This document shows, in pieces, positions 9,363 through 18,117 of a stretch of DNA of 64,000 nucleotides. The stretch is from Gillisella terrae. GTDB taxonomy: Bacteria > Pseudomonadota > Alphaproteobacteria > Rhizobiales > Rhizobiaceae. The stretch lies in assembly GCF_004801395.1 (NCBI RefSeq), contig NZ_SSOA01000012.1, positions 62,001-126,000 of the forward strand, in the 5' to 3' direction. Under the pieces are notes generated by a model. It was not told where the DNA came from. It searched no databases and saw only the letters and a program-made list of their open reading frames with translations. Position 1 is the stretch's first letter; the number at the start of each line of letters is the position of its first letter. The position numbers and the translations under genes are program-made.

Positions 9363-10568
9363 ATGCTGATCAAATCAAGCAGCGACAAGGTGCGTCGGCA
9401 AAATTCCACGCGAGTGCTGTCTGTGCTGCGGCGGCAAGAAGCGCTGTCGCATACCGATCTCTCGGAGCTGACCGGGCTTGCCTCGGCCACGGTTACCGCC
9501 ATCACGGCTGAACTTGAGCAGATTGGCGCAATCGAGCGGCATGAGCCGCAGGCGGCAGCAGCAAGGGGCCGTCCAAGAGTGCTGTTGTCGCGCAGGCGCA
9601 GCTTTGCCTATTGCATCTGCGTGCAGATTTCCTCGGACAATGTGCGCTATGCGCTTGCCGATTATCGCGGCACATTGATGGACCGCTTTGATGAGCCAAG
9701 GGTGCAGACCGCAACACCGCAGCAGTTTTCCGCAGATTTTGCCAGAGCACTGCTGCGTCTGGCGGAGCGCTCCAAACTGGACCCGGCAGCTGTTGCTGTT
9801 TTGTCGGTCAGCAGCAAGGGCATTGTCGATGCCGAGGGTGCCCATGTGGTGTGGTCGCCGGTGTTTGGCAATCAGCCGGTGGACCTCGATACGGCCCTGT
9901 CTGCCTTCCCCAATGCCGATCTGATGATCAGCAATGAGAGCCTGTTGGTGGCCTATGGTCTCGCCTCACGCCTTGGTGGGGAAGGGGGCGGTTTTCGTGG
10001 ATTGGTTGCGCTGTCATTGGGTCACAGCATTGGCCTTGGCATTGCCCGCACCAATGGGGTGGGTGGGTTTGAGATCAATGCCCCCAACTTTGGCCATATG
10101 CTGAATGCCGCCGATAACAAGCTCTGCCGCTGCGGATCGCGCGGCTGCGTTGAGGCATCTGCTGGCTTTTACGGCATTTTGCGCACCGCCTTTGAGGTGC
10201 CGCCCGACACCATTCCGGCTCGCTTTGTTCCCTTGGCCGAGATGGATCGCATCGCGCTCTCGGCCCGACAGGGAAATCGCATGGGGCAATATGCCTTTCG
10301 GCAGGCGGGCCTGGCACTGGGGCAGGGGTTGTCACGGGTGTTCAGCCTCTATGAAACCTTGCCCGTTATCATCACCGGCCCCGGCACCCGCTATTATGAT
10401 CTGCTGGCGCGCGGGCTCGAAGAAGGCTTGCAGCAATGCCTGCAAGTGCGGCTCGATGGCATGCCCAAGATCGATATTGCTGGCGACGAGGCCAGTCTGG
10501 TCTATGAAGGGCATCTCGATCGGGCGCTGAAAGCCATTGATCAGCAATTGGCGGCGGGTACGCCGTGA
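9363..10568 (+). CDS. ROK-family transcriptional repressor, probably xylose-responsive
   Basis: This 401-residue regulator has an N-terminal winged helix-turn-helix (about residues 10-65; LSELTGLASATVTAITAELE is the recognition part). A ROK sugar-kinase-like domain follows, with the zinc motif CRCGSRGCVEASAG around residue 255 and the ASLG-like segment VALSLGHSIGLGI. ROK kinases need an ExGH catalytic motif; here the region reads NFGHM, as in the regulators. It is divergent from xylF across a 239-bp region holding a perfect palindrome, so repression of xylFHG relieved by xylose is the simplest reading. It converges on a methyltransferase with no gap. Confidence 0.88.
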   Translation: MLIKSSSDKVRRQNSTRVLSVLRRQEALSHTDLSELTGLASATVTAITAELEQIGAIERHEPQAAAARGRPRVLLSRRRSFAYCICVQISSDNVRYALADYRGTLMDRFDEPRVQTATPQQFSADFARALLRLAERSKLDPAAVAVLSVSSKGIVDAEGAHVVWSPVFGNQPVDLDTALSAFPNADLMISNESLLVAYGLASRLGGEGGGFRGLVALSLGHSIGLGIARTNGVGGFEINAPNFGHMLNAADNKLCRCGSRGCVEASAGFYGILRTAFEVPPDTIPARFVPLAEMDRIALSARQGNRMGQYAFRQAGLALGQGLSRVFSLYETLPVIITGPGTRYYDLLARGLEEGLQQCLQVRLDGMPKIDIAGDEASLVYEGHLDRALKAIDQQLAAGTP

Positions 10569-11378
10569 TCACTTCACCGCGCAAATCGCATAGCGGTGCT
10601 GGGTTGCACGCTCAAGACCTTTGAGAAAGCCGAAATTGGCTCTCTGTGCGCGGTTGATGGCGCGCAAGTCCTGATCAATTGTGATGGACGAAAAGCCAGC
10701 CTGTTTCAGCAGGTCCACAACTGCATCGGCGCGTGCCCCTTTGGAAAAATACACCCGCGAGAGAATGCTTTTGTGGGTGTCGGCCAAGGACGCGGACGGG
10801 CCGTGATGGGCTGGCTGTTTGCCGATGTGAAGGCGCGATGCCAGTTTCGTCAAAAATCCGGTGAGTTTGGCAAATGGGCTGGGATTGACAAAATCGCCAT
10901 CGACGATCAGCACCTTGCCGCCGGGCTTGAGCACGCGGTGCCATTCTCGAAAGGCGCAAAGCGGGTCCACAAGGGTCCAGACCAGATGGCGGTTGGTGAT
11001 CACATCATAGGTGCCGTCCAGCTCCATGGTATTTTCGGCATCACCCATCAAAAAGCGGATGGTGCGGCCGCGGGCTCTGGCCTTGGCGCGCGCACGGGCC
11101 AGCATCGGTTCAGACCAATCCATCCCAGTGACGTTAAAGCCAAGATCATCGAGCAGATGCGAGACCACGCCGGTGCCCGATGCCAGATCAAGCGCCTTGC
11201 GGCCATCGCCAGCCCCAAGATGGCGGCTGATCAGCCCATGCCAGGCGGCGCGCTCGTCTTCGGAGAAAATCTCATGGCCCGGCTGACTATCGAATGTCTC
11301 GGCCCGTGCCGACCAATAGGCCTTGATCTCGTCTTTCAAATTGTAATTGTGCTGATTGGCAACCTGAGACATGTTCAC
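10569..11378 (-). CDS. SAM-dependent class I methyltransferase
   Basis: This 269-residue cytoplasmic enzyme has the Rossmann SAM site: motif I ALDLASGTGVVS (about residues 62-73), the acidic residue in TGMDWS (about 84-89), GDAEN, and a post-motif LKPGGKVLIVDGDF (around 149-162). It belongs to the UbiE/Methyltransf_11 type; the substrate is unknown. The GTG at 11378 has AAAGGG six bases upstream; an ATG two codons later is also possible. It is divergent from an iron-type ABC operon across an intergenic region with Irr- and RirA-like boxes, suggesting iron-linked control and perhaps a role in siderophore or haem handling. Confidence 0.85.
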   Translation of the reverse strand: MNMSQVANQHNYNLKDEIKAYWSARAETFDSQPGHEIFSEDERAAWHGLISRHLGAGDGRKALDLASGTGVVSHLLDDLGFNVTGMDWSEPMLARARAKARARGRTIRFLMGDAENTMELDGTYDVITNRHLVWTLVDPLCAFREWHRVLKPGGKVLIVDGDFVNPSPFAKLTGFLTKLASRLHIGKQPAHHGPSASLADTHKSILSRVYFSKGARADAVVDLLKQAGFSSITIDQDLRAINRAQRANFGFLKGLERATQHRYAICAVK

Positions 11379-11396
11379 CCGATACCCTTTAAATTT

Positions 11397-11413
11397 GATA
11401 GAATCCTTCTAAA
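11397..11413. promoter_or_regulatory. Candidate Irr (ICE-type) box
   Basis: TAGAA-TCC-TTCTA (11399-11411), extended to GATAGAA...TTCTAAA, closely matches the ICE pattern TTTAGAA-N3-TTCTAAA described for rhizobial Irr sites. It lies 18 bp before the methyltransferase start and 128 bp before the ABC operon. Confidence 0.5.
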
Positions 11414-11423
11414 AGATATTTGT

Positions 11424-11438
11424 TGACTGATAAAGTCA
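11424..11438. promoter_or_regulatory. Candidate RirA (IRO) box
   Basis: TGA-CTGATAAAG-TCA matches the TGA-N9-TCA pattern reported for RirA-controlled rhizobial iron genes. It sits 10 bp from the ICE-like site in the same divergent promoter region. Confidence 0.55.
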
Positions 11439-11541
11439 TAATATCATAAATCCCCATTCAGAACGGCATATTTGGAAACGGGGCGATTGGCTTTTCTAAA
11501 AATGCCGTTGATGAATAAAACAAATTTCATGGAGACATAAC

Positions 11542-12681
11542 GTGTTCAACGTTTATGGGGTGGTTACGGCTGCCGCGCTTTCGCTTGCGCTTTTTTCAGG
11601 TGCGGCCAATGCTGGCGAAAAGGTGAAGATCAAGGACATTACCGGCCGCGAGGTTGAGGTGAGCGTGCCGGTTGAGCGGGTGATTCTGGGCGAGGGGCGC
11701 CAGATCTATTTCACCGCAGCACTGGATACCGAGCAGCCGTTCAAGCGCATTGTTGGTTGGCGCGATGATTTTCAAAAAGCCGATCTCGACGGCTATAATA
11801 TTTATCTGAAAAAATTCCCCGAAATGGGCAAAATCCCCACCTTTGGCGGCATGAAGGATGGCACGTTCGATATTGAACAGGCCGTGACCCTGAAGCCAGA
11901 CGTGATCATCATGAACATTGATGCCAAGTCGGCAACAGAAGAAAGCGGCTATATCGAAAAGCTTGCCAAGGTTGGCATTCCGCTGGTCTATGTCGATTTT
12001 CGTGAAAAGGCCATGGAAAACACCGATCCATCCATGCGTCTGATTGGCAAGCTGTTTGGCAAGGAAAAGCGCGCCGAAGAATTCGTGCAGTTTCATGATG
12101 CCCAGATCAAGCGCGTTACCGATAAACTGGCCAGCGTCAAAGACCTGAAAAAGCCTGTGGTGTTCGTCGAGCGTGCTGGCGGCTACAGTGATGATTGCTG
12201 CATGTCGTTTGGCAATGAAAACTTTGGCAAGATGGTCGATATTGCCGGCGGCAAGAACATGGCCGATGGCATCATCCCCGGCACTTTCGGCACGGTCAAT
12301 CCAGAGCAGATCATTGCCTCAAACCCGGATCAGGTGATTGTCACCGGTGCCAACTGGGAAATGTATGTGCCCGGCGGCAAATGGGTTGGTGTCGGCCCCG
12401 GTGCAGACAAGGCCGTGGCTGAAAAGAAACTGGCAGACCTGATGAAACGCCCCGGCTTTACCGACATCAAGGCGGTCAAAGAGGGCAATGTCCACGCCAT
12501 CTGGCACCAGTTCTACAACAATCCTTATCAGTTCGTGGCAATCCAGCAGATGGCCAAGTGGCTGCACCCTGACCTGTTCAAGGATCTCGATCCGGAAGCC
12601 ACCTTCAAGGAGTTGCATGATCGCTTCCTGCCGGTGGCCTATGAGAGCGGCTATTTCGTTTCGCTGAAACCCCGCTCGTAA
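11542..12681 (+). CDS. Periplasmic iron/siderophore-type ABC binding protein, copy 1
   Basis: This 379-residue FecB/BtuF-type (cluster A-II) substrate-binding protein has a signal peptide (residues 1 to about 25, ANA-GE). It starts at GTG 11542 behind GGAGAC. The fold is visible in VERVILGEGRQIYF, the lobe hinge helix region, NPEQIIASNPDQVIVTGANW and VKEGNVHAIWHQFY. A Cys pair in DDCCMSFGNENFG is notable. It is followed at once by a paralogue, then permease and ATPase genes. The ligand is probably an iron chelate or haem-like compound, judged from family and iron boxes only. Confidence 0.88.
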   Translation: MFNVYGVVTAAALSLALFSGAANAGEKVKIKDITGREVEVSVPVERVILGEGRQIYFTAALDTEQPFKRIVGWRDDFQKADLDGYNIYLKKFPEMGKIPTFGGMKDGTFDIEQAVTLKPDVIIMNIDAKSATEESGYIEKLAKVGIPLVYVDFREKAMENTDPSMRLIGKLFGKEKRAEEFVQFHDAQIKRVTDKLASVKDLKKPVVFVERAGGYSDDCCMSFGNENFGKMVDIAGGKNMADGIIPGTFGTVNPEQIIASNPDQVIVTGANWEMYVPGGKWVGVGPGADKAVAEKKLADLMKRPGFTDIKAVKEGNVHAIWHQFYNNPYQFVAIQQMAKWLHPDLFKDLDPEATFKELHDRFLPVAYESGYFVSLKPRS

Positions 12682-12741
12682 ATTTTGCAGAACCGGCGGC
12701 ACAATGGCGTCGCCGGTTCTCTTGCTTTTAAAGGTTTTCGT

Positions 12742-13878
12742 ATGAATTTCAGATATTTGATCCGGGCGCTCGTCGCCCTTGTGCCATTTCTGGCGCAGCC
12801 CCTTTGGGCGGCTTCGCTGACAGATGTGGCTGGCCGCACCGTGACGCTGGATTTGCCAGCCAAGCGGGTGCTGGTGGGCGAGGCACGGCAGATTCACACC
12901 ATTGCAGCGCTTGCGGGTGCCCACACGTTTGACACCATTGTCGGCTGGCGCGATGATTTTCTGACCAAAGACCCGGACAGCTATGATGCCTATGTGGAGC
13001 GCTTTCCCAAAATCGCCGATCTGCCGCGTTTTGGCTATGTGCCCAATGGCAGTTTCAGCCTGGAAGCCGCCATTGCCCTGAAGCCGGATGTGTTGACGCT
13101 CAACATCGAAGCGCAAACGGCAGCCCATGAGAGCGGGCTGGAGGAGAAGGCCGCTGCGGCGGGCATTCAGGTGGTCTATGTTGATTTTCGCGTTGATCCC
13201 GACAAGAATACGGAAAAATCCATCGAGATTCTCGGAAAAATCTTCGGTTATGACGATAAGGCCAAAGAGCTGATTGCCTATCGCCGCGCGCAGATTGCCC
13301 GCGTCACAGACCGGCTGGCATCTGTAAAAGATCTCAAGCGGCCTTTGGTTTATATGGAGCGCGCGCCGGGCAATGATTTTGAAAACGGCTGCTGCCGCAC
13401 CTTTGGCCCGGCCAATTTTGGCGAGATGGTCGAAAAAGCGGGCGGCCATAACATTGGCTCAGACGTGTTCAAAACCACCTTTGGCACCATGAGCATTGAG
13501 CAGCTGATCACCGCCAACCCCGACCAGATCATTGCCACCGGCTCCAATTGGGCGGCTGAATCCAAAACCAACCGCTTTGTGCATGTCGGGCGCGGTGCTG
13601 ACCCCATCAAAGCCCGCGCAAAACTGCAAACCCTGATGCAGCGCACGGGCTTTGAAGGCTTGAAAGCCGTGCAGGAGGGCAATGTGCACGCCGTGTGGCA
13701 CCAGTTCTATGGTGCGCCTTACGAGTTTGTGCCGATCCAGCAATTTGCCAAATGGTTCCACCCAAAACTGTTTGCCGATCTCGATCCCGAGCAGACGTTT
13801 CGGGAGTTCCATGAGAAATTCCTGCCGATTGCTTATAAGCCCGGCTATTTCGTATCGCTTGATAAAGGTGCACAATAA
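12742..13878 (+). CDS. Periplasmic iron/siderophore-type ABC binding protein, copy 2
   Basis: This 378-residue paralogue of the preceding gene shares long blocks: VGWRDDF, RVTDRLASVKDLK, EGNVHAVWHQFYG, FHPKLFADLDPEQTFREFHE and PGYFVSL. I chose ATG 12742 (MNFRYLIRALVAL) because it begins a signal peptide cut near residue 25 (LWA-AS); an upstream TTG at 12685 would add a charged stretch. It keeps the Cys pair (NGCCRTFG). Its stop overlaps the permease start (TAATG). Two binding proteins feeding one permease suggests tandem duplication with possible ligand divergence. Confidence 0.87.
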   Translation: MNFRYLIRALVALVPFLAQPLWAASLTDVAGRTVTLDLPAKRVLVGEARQIHTIAALAGAHTFDTIVGWRDDFLTKDPDSYDAYVERFPKIADLPRFGYVPNGSFSLEAAIALKPDVLTLNIEAQTAAHESGLEEKAAAAGIQVVYVDFRVDPDKNTEKSIEILGKIFGYDDKAKELIAYRRAQIARVTDRLASVKDLKRPLVYMERAPGNDFENGCCRTFGPANFGEMVEKAGGHNIGSDVFKTTFGTMSIEQLITANPDQIIATGSNWAAESKTNRFVHVGRGADPIKARAKLQTLMQRTGFEGLKAVQEGNVHAVWHQFYGAPYEFVPIQQFAKWFHPKLFADLDPEQTFREFHEKFLPIAYKPGYFVSLDKGAQ

Positions 13879-14945
13879 TGGCTCTTGCGGTTGAAAATGC
13901 CTCGAAAGCAGCCGGGGGTGTGCAATACCGCGCCCTTGCTGCCCGACGCAGCATAATTTTGATCTGCCTTTTGGCAGCTCTTTGTCTCAGTGTCGCCGTT
14001 GATATGGCACTTGGGCCAGCGCGTTACACACTGGAACAGGTGCTGACGGCGATTTTCTCGCCAGAAGCTGTGTCCAACCAAATCCGGGTGGTGATCTGGG
14101 ACATTCGTATGCCCATCGCCCTGATGGCGGTCACGGTGGGGGCCTGTCTGTCGCTGGCGGGCGCGCAGATGCAGACCATTTTGGCCAATCCGTTGGCAAG
14201 TCCGTTTACGCTGGGTATTTCTGCGGCGGCAAGCTTTGGGGCGGCGCTGGCGCTGGTGGGCGGTGTTGCGGTGTTTCCGGTGGCTCTTGAGTTCATGGTG
14301 CCGATCAATGCTTTCATCATGGCCATGCTGGCATCACTGTTTATCTATGGTGTGTCCACCATGCGCGGCGTGACGGTGGAAACCATTGTGCTGTTGGGCA
14401 TTGCCTTGGTGTTTACCTTCAATGCGCTCCTGTCTTTGCTGGAATATCTGGCCTCAGAACAGGCGCTGGCGGCGGTGGTCTTTTGGACCATGGGCAGCCT
14501 GACCAAAGCCACCTGGATGAAGGTGGGGGTGACGGCTGCTGTGCTCGTGGTCTGCGTGCCGCTGTTTGCCCGGCAGGCCTGGGCCCTGACCGCCCTTCGC
14601 CTCGGCGATGACAAAGCCGCAAGCCTTGGTGTGAATGTGCGCCGTCTTCGACTGCAAACCATGATGCTGGTGAGTTTGCTGGCGGCGATCCCGGTGTCTT
14701 TCGTTGGCACCATTGGCTTTATTGGTCTGGTCGGGCCACATATTGCCCGCATGTTGGTGGGCGAAGATCAGCGATTTTTCCTGCCTGCTTCGGTGTTGTG
14801 CGGCGCGCTGTTGTTGTCGGTGACATCGGTGGTGTCGAAAATGCTAATTCCGGGCGCAATCCTGCCAATTGGCGTCATCACAGCCCTTGTGGGCGTGCCC
14901 TTCTTCTTCTCGCTGATTTTCACCAATAGGAGGCGCGCATGGTAA
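13878..14945 (+). CDS. FecCD-family ABC permease
   Basis: This 355-residue inner-membrane protein has about nine to ten hydrophobic segments. The BtuC/FecCD hallmarks are IRMPIALMAVTVGACLSLAGA (split as IRMPIALMAV and GACLSLAGAQMQTILANPLA, residues about 75-105), GFIGLVGPHIARMLVG (about 282-297) and the LGDDKAASLGVNV coupling helix contact with the ATPase. A homodimer would form the pore. It overlaps the upstream gene by one base and the downstream ATPase gene by seven, so the four genes are one transcriptional unit. Confidence 0.92.
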   Translation: MALAVENASKAAGGVQYRALAARRSIILICLLAALCLSVAVDMALGPARYTLEQVLTAIFSPEAVSNQIRVVIWDIRMPIALMAVTVGACLSLAGAQMQTILANPLASPFTLGISAAASFGAALALVGGVAVFPVALEFMVPINAFIMAMLASLFIYGVSTMRGVTVETIVLLGIALVFTFNALLSLLEYLASEQALAAVVFWTMGSLTKATWMKVGVTAAVLVVCVPLFARQAWALTALRLGDDKAASLGVNVRRLRLQTMMLVSLLAAIPVSFVGTIGFIGLVGPHIARMLVGEDQRFFLPASVLCGALLLSVTSVVSKMLIPGAILPIGVITALVGVPFFFSLIFTNRRRAW

Positions 14946-15694
14946 CGCTGGCGCTCGATAAGGTCGGGGCACGCTATGGCCGCGCCACCGTCTTTGAGGA
15001 TATCACCACAGCCCCCATGCATGGGGGCGAGCTGACCGCGCTGATCGGTCCCAATGCGGCGGGCAAATCCACCCTGTTCAAGCGCATTGCCAGCCTGCTG
15101 TCTGGCCCCGGCACGGTTGTGGTGGAGGAGGTGCGTGAGGGTCGCCGCCCCATCTGTTACATGCCGCAGGACACCGGCGCCAATGCAGTGCTGACGGTTT
15201 ATGAATCCATCCTGCTGGCCGCCAAACAGGGCGGCGGCTGGCGGGTGGCCGATCATGAATTGAGCGAAATCGACAGCATCCTGAAAGCGCTCCGCATCTC
15301 CGATCTCGCCTTTCGCGATCTTGGTGCGCTGTCTGGTGGCCAACGGCAGCTGGTGGCCATTGCCCAAGCGCTGGTGCGCAAGCCCGAAGTGCTGCTGATG
15401 GACGAGCCAACCTCGGCGCTTGATCTGTTTCGCCAGATTGAAGTGCTGGAATTCATGGCCTCCATTGCCAAATCGGAGGGCATGGCCGTGCTGATCGCCC
15501 TGCATGATCTCAATCATGCGCTGCGCTATTGCAGCCAGACCATGGTGATCAACGGCGGCCGCCTGATTGCCAGCGGCCCAACCCGCGAGGTCATCACGCC
15601 CGAATTGCTGCGCGACGTCTACCGCGTCGATGCCCGGATTGAGCCTTGCAGCCAGGGTCGTTTGCAGGTGATTGTGGATGGCGCTTTGGGGTGA
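14939..15694 (+). CDS. FecE/BtuD-type ABC ATP-binding protein
   Basis: This 251-residue cytoplasmic ATPase energises the iron-chelate importer. Walker A GPNAAGKST is near residues 37-45; Ala replaces the common Gly at the fourth position but the Lys-Ser-Thr core is intact. The signature LSGGQRQLVAIAQAL is near 129-143, Walker B EVLLMDEPTSALD near 149-161, and the switch His in IALHDLNHAL follows. It is the last gene of the operon; a 9-bp hairpin lies about 20 bp downstream. Confidence 0.92.
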   Translation: MVTLALDKVGARYGRATVFEDITTAPMHGGELTALIGPNAAGKSTLFKRIASLLSGPGTVVVEEVREGRRPICYMPQDTGANAVLTVYESILLAAKQGGGWRVADHELSEIDSILKALRISDLAFRDLGALSGGQRQLVAIAQALVRKPEVLLMDEPTSALDLFRQIEVLEFMASIAKSEGMAVLIALHDLNHALRYCSQTMVINGGRLIASGPTREVITPELLRDVYRVDARIEPCSQGRLQVIVDGALG

Positions 15695-15716
15695 AATCTG
15701 CCCTCTTTTAAAGATT

Positions 15717-15750
15717 GGCGTGTCGCAGGACGTTGTATCCTCGACACGCC
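15717..15750 (+). terminator. Hairpin after the iron ABC operon
   Basis: GGCGTGTCG (15717-15725) pairs perfectly with CGACACGCC (15742-15750) across a 16-base loop. No T-run follows, so it is a weak terminator or an mRNA-end stabiliser. Confidence 0.4.
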
Positions 15751-16012
15751 TGCGTGGCTGTTATCAAGGTGCTTGCAGGAGTGCCTGTGGGAGCAGAGAA
15801 CGGCTGCAAAGGTTCATCAAAATTTAACCATAAAAAGTATGAGCCATACGATCACGTTTAATTGATATTTAAAACACTTGGCAGATAAGCGGCTTTTGAA
15901 ATGATCAGTTTTGCGTGTAGAGGTCAGGGCGGGCTTCTTACGTAATATACTGATATTTATATATTTCTTACTGCTCTCAACTGGAGAGTGTAGCGCGTAT
16001 TTGGGGATGGAA
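15751..16012. other. Intergenic region upstream of second chemoreceptor
   Basis: This is AT-rich DNA (15820-15990) without a recognisable gene. The frame of the following gene stays open back to 15911 but has no ribosome binding site there. It probably holds the chemoreceptor promoter; no clear hexamers can be defended. Confidence 0.4.
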
Positions 16013-17824
16013 ATGCTCGGTAAAATTTCAATAAAAGCAAAGCTATTGCTGGTTCTCATCATTCTTGGCCTGGTGTCAATTGTTGGCGTATCACACATTG
16101 CCTATAGCTTCACGACGGCCAACAACACCTATTTGCGCTTCATTGAAAAAGAGGCCAATTCCGGTATTTTGGCCGCCCGCGCGTCGGCTGGCATGTGGAC
16201 CGCTGTGAATGCTCTGGGCCGCGTGGCGATCAACAAGGTTGGTTCGCCGGAATTTGATGAGGCAAAGGCAAGCTTTACCCGCAATGTCGATGGTGCGCTG
16301 GACAAGCTGAATACGGTTGCAAGTGCGGTGCCGCAAACCGCGGCCAATATTGAGCAATTGCGTGGCTATTCCGAACAGTATCGCGGCCACTTTAACAAGA
16401 TTGTCGCCTTTAAAGAGAATGGCAAGGATGCTGAAGCTGTCGAGCTGTTCAAGTCTCTCGATAAGCTGGCGCAAGAATTTTCGACCAAATCCGGCGGCAC
16501 CAACGCATTCCTGACAAGCCTTTTGAATGACGGCGGCAAATCCATTAGTGCCGATACAAGCGAAACAATCACCTCAACCATCATTGCGCTGGTGTTGTGC
16601 TTTATCGCGGTGCTGGCACTTGGATTTTACATTGCCACTGCCGGAATCAGCCGCCCCATGGAAGCCCTGCGCCAGCGCATGGCGTCGCTGGCCGATGGTG
16701 CGCTGGAGGCGCCGATTGATGGTGGCGATCGCAAGGATGAAGTGGGTGCCATGGCCAGAACCGTGGTGGTGTTTCGCGACAATGCCCTGGAGCGCCGTCG
16801 CTTGCAGGCCGAGGCAGAAGAGGCGCGCAGCATGAGCGACACGGAACGCCGCGAACGCGAGACTCAGAAGGCCCGCGCTGCCACTGAAATGCAGCAGGTT
16901 GTTTCGGCTTTGGCCGGGGGGCTTCGCCAGTTGGCGGCTGGCGATCTGAGCCATCAGATCACCACGCCTTTTGCGGCTGATCTCGATGGCCTTCGCCAGG
17001 ATTTCAATGAAGCCATTGGCAAGCTCAATGAAGCGCTGTCACGGGTTGGCGAAAATGCCCAGACCATTATGGCGAATTCCAACGAAGCCCGCTCAAGCAG
17101 CGATGACCTGTCCAAGCGCACCGAGCAGCAGGCCGCAGCCGTTGAAGAAACCGCTGCCGCTCTGGAGCAGATCACCACAACGGTGAAGGATGGTGCAAAG
17201 CGCGCCGAAGAAGCAAGGCATCTGATGACAGAAACCGGCCAAGCCGCCAGCAGTTCGGGCCAGGTGGTGCGCTCTGCGGTCGAAGCCATGCACGCCATCG
17301 AAACCTCATCTTCGGAAATCTCCAATATCATTGGGGTGATTGACGAGATTGCCTTCCAGACCAACCTTCTGGCGCTCAATGCAGGCGTTGAAGCGGCCCG
17401 TGCTGGCGAGGCAGGCAAGGGCTTCGCCGTGGTGGCGCAGGAGGTGCGTGAGCTTGCGCAGCGCTCTGCCAATGCGGCACGCGAAATCAAGAACCTGATC
17501 AACACGTCCAGCGCCCAGGTTGCCAATGGCGTGACGCTTGTGGTCAGCACCGGCGAGGCTTTGGATAGCATTGTGCAGCGCGTTCAGGATGTGACACGGC
17601 ATGTGCAGGGCATTGCTGAGGCCTATCGTGAGCAATCCCTTGGGCTTCAGGAAATCAACACGGCCATCAACAGTCTCGATCAGGGCACACAGCAAAATGC
17701 GGCCATGGCCGAAGAAGCCACGGCCAACGCCCATAATCTGGCCACAAGCGCCGAATCCCTGCTGCAATTGCTCGGTCGGTTTCAACTCGCACAAGCGGCC
17801 CAGCAGCGCCGTTACGCAGCCTGA
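16013..17824 (+). CDS. Methyl-accepting chemotaxis protein with helical sensor domain
   Basis: The start is taken at ATG 16013 ([14 protein letters not shown]) after GGGGATGGA; this gives 603 residues and puts TM1 at about 9-28, as in other MCPs. A periplasmic helical domain is followed by TM2 near 180-202 ([19 protein letters not shown]), a HAMP domain ([11 protein letters not shown]) and a coiled coil. The signalling tip is [20 protein letters not shown] / [19 protein letters not shown]. There is no C-terminal pentapeptide (ends QRRYAA). It closely resembles the first chemoreceptor in its cytoplasmic half only, so the two sense different things. A truncated RIME-like hairpin follows. Confidence 0.93.
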   Translation: MLGKISIKAKLLLVLIILGLVSIVGVSHIAYSFTTANNTYLRFIEKEANSGILAARASAGMWTAVNALGRVAINKVGSPEFDEAKASFTRNVDGALDKLNTVASAVPQTAANIEQLRGYSEQYRGHFNKIVAFKENGKDAEAVELFKSLDKLAQEFSTKSGGTNAFLTSLLNDGGKSISADTSETITSTIIALVLCFIAVLALGFYIATAGISRPMEALRQRMASLADGALEAPIDGGDRKDEVGAMARTVVVFRDNALERRRLQAEAEEARSMSDTERRERETQKARAATEMQQVVSALAGGLRQLAAGDLSHQITTPFAADLDGLRQDFNEAIGKLNEALSRVGENAQTIMANSNEARSSSDDLSKRTEQQAAAVEETAAALEQITTTVKDGAKRAEEARHLMTETGQAASSSGQVVRSAVEAMHAIETSSSEISNIIGVIDEIAFQTNLLALNAGVEAARAGEAGKGFAVVAQEVRELAQRSANAAREIKNLINTSSAQVANGVTLVVSTGEALDSIVQRVQDVTRHVQGIAEAYREQSLGLQEINTAINSLDQGTQQNAAMAEEATANAHNLATSAESLLQLLGRFQLAQAAQQRRYAA

Positions 17825-17837
17825 CCACAAAAGGACG

Positions 17838-17912
17838 TTGTAGCATTTTAAATCTGCTGCATAATTTTCACCTTAAATCGATTCCGATTTAAGGAATTAT
17901 GCAGCAGATGAT
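17838..17912. repeat. RIME-like repeat, right half
   Basis: CTGCTGCATAATT, then CCTTAAATCG and ATTCCGATTTAAGG, then AATTATGCAGCAG form a long inverted repeat of about 50 bases. The preceding AAAGGACGTTGTAGCA is a remnant of the left half. It starts 14 bp after the chemoreceptor stop and could end its transcript. Confidence 0.8.
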
Positions 17913-17924
17913 CAAACGCCGGGC

Positions 17925-17960
17925 TTGACATTTCCATCAAGACCCGGCATTGATCCCGCC
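17925..17960 (+). promoter_or_regulatory. Candidate promoter for a leaderless attenuator transcript
   Basis: TTGACA (17925-17930) is a perfect -35. The -10 is weak (CATTGA at 17948, 17-base spacing). If used, initiation would fall at about 17961, the A of the leader-peptide ATG, so the transcript would be leaderless, as described for the rhizobial trpL leader. Confidence 0.45.
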
Positions 17961-18014
17961 ATGATCACATCGCGCACAATCATTTCCTGCACGTATTTTT
18001 GGGCCTACCGGTAA
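17961..18014 (+). CDS. Putative 17-residue leader peptide with aromatic codons
   Basis: The ORF reads MITSRTIISCTYFWAYR and ends in TAA (18012-18014). It packs TAT-TTT-TGG-GCC-TAC (Tyr-Phe-Trp-Ala-Tyr) just before the stop, the arrangement of amino-acid attenuator leaders. No Shine-Dalgarno sequence is visible, but a TTGACA at 17925 would place the transcript start at the ATG itself. Directly after the stop come a segment able to form an antiterminator and then an intrinsic terminator, upstream of an acetyltransferase gene. The known rhizobial trpL peptide has three Trp codons in a row and precedes trpE(G); this one differs in sequence and target. The structure is seen; that it is translated and regulatory is inferred. 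Confidence 0.6.
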   Translation: MITSRTIISCTYFWAYR

Positions 18015-18015
18015 T

Positions 18016-18052
18016 CGGCGGCTCGACAGATCATCATGTCAACAAGCCGCCG
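18016..18052 (+). promoter_or_regulatory. Antiterminator hairpin of the putative attenuator
   Basis: CGGCGGCT (18016-18023) pairs over 8 bp with AGCCGCCG (18045-18052); inside, GACA (18025-18028) pairs with TGTC (18037-18040). The right arm is the same segment used as the left arm of the terminator, so the two hairpins exclude each other. The left arm begins two bases after the leader stop codon, where a terminating ribosome would mask it. Confidence 0.6.
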
Positions 18053-18074
18053 TCAGGCGGCTTTGTTGTTTTTT
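18044..18074 (+). terminator. Intrinsic terminator of the putative attenuator
   Basis: AAGCCGCC (18044-18051), loop GTCA, GGCGGCTT (18056-18063), then TGTTGTTTTTT. This is a textbook rho-independent terminator on the + strand, lying 44 bp before the acetyltransferase start and not after any full-size gene. Confidence 0.8.
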
Positions 18075-18075
18075 A

Positions 18076-18115
18076 CGAGCTCTTCCCTGACGGCGAAATT
18101 CAAAAGGGAAGCTCG
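18076..18115 (+). promoter_or_regulatory. Hairpin sequestering the acetyltransferase ribosome binding site
   Basis: CGAGC-TC-TTCCCT (18076-18088) pairs with AGGGAA-GCTCG (18105-18115), 11 bp with a two-base bulge. The right arm contains the AGGGAAG Shine-Dalgarno of the gene starting at 18118, so translation would require opening this stem. Confidence 0.55.
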
Positions 18116-18117
18116 CA

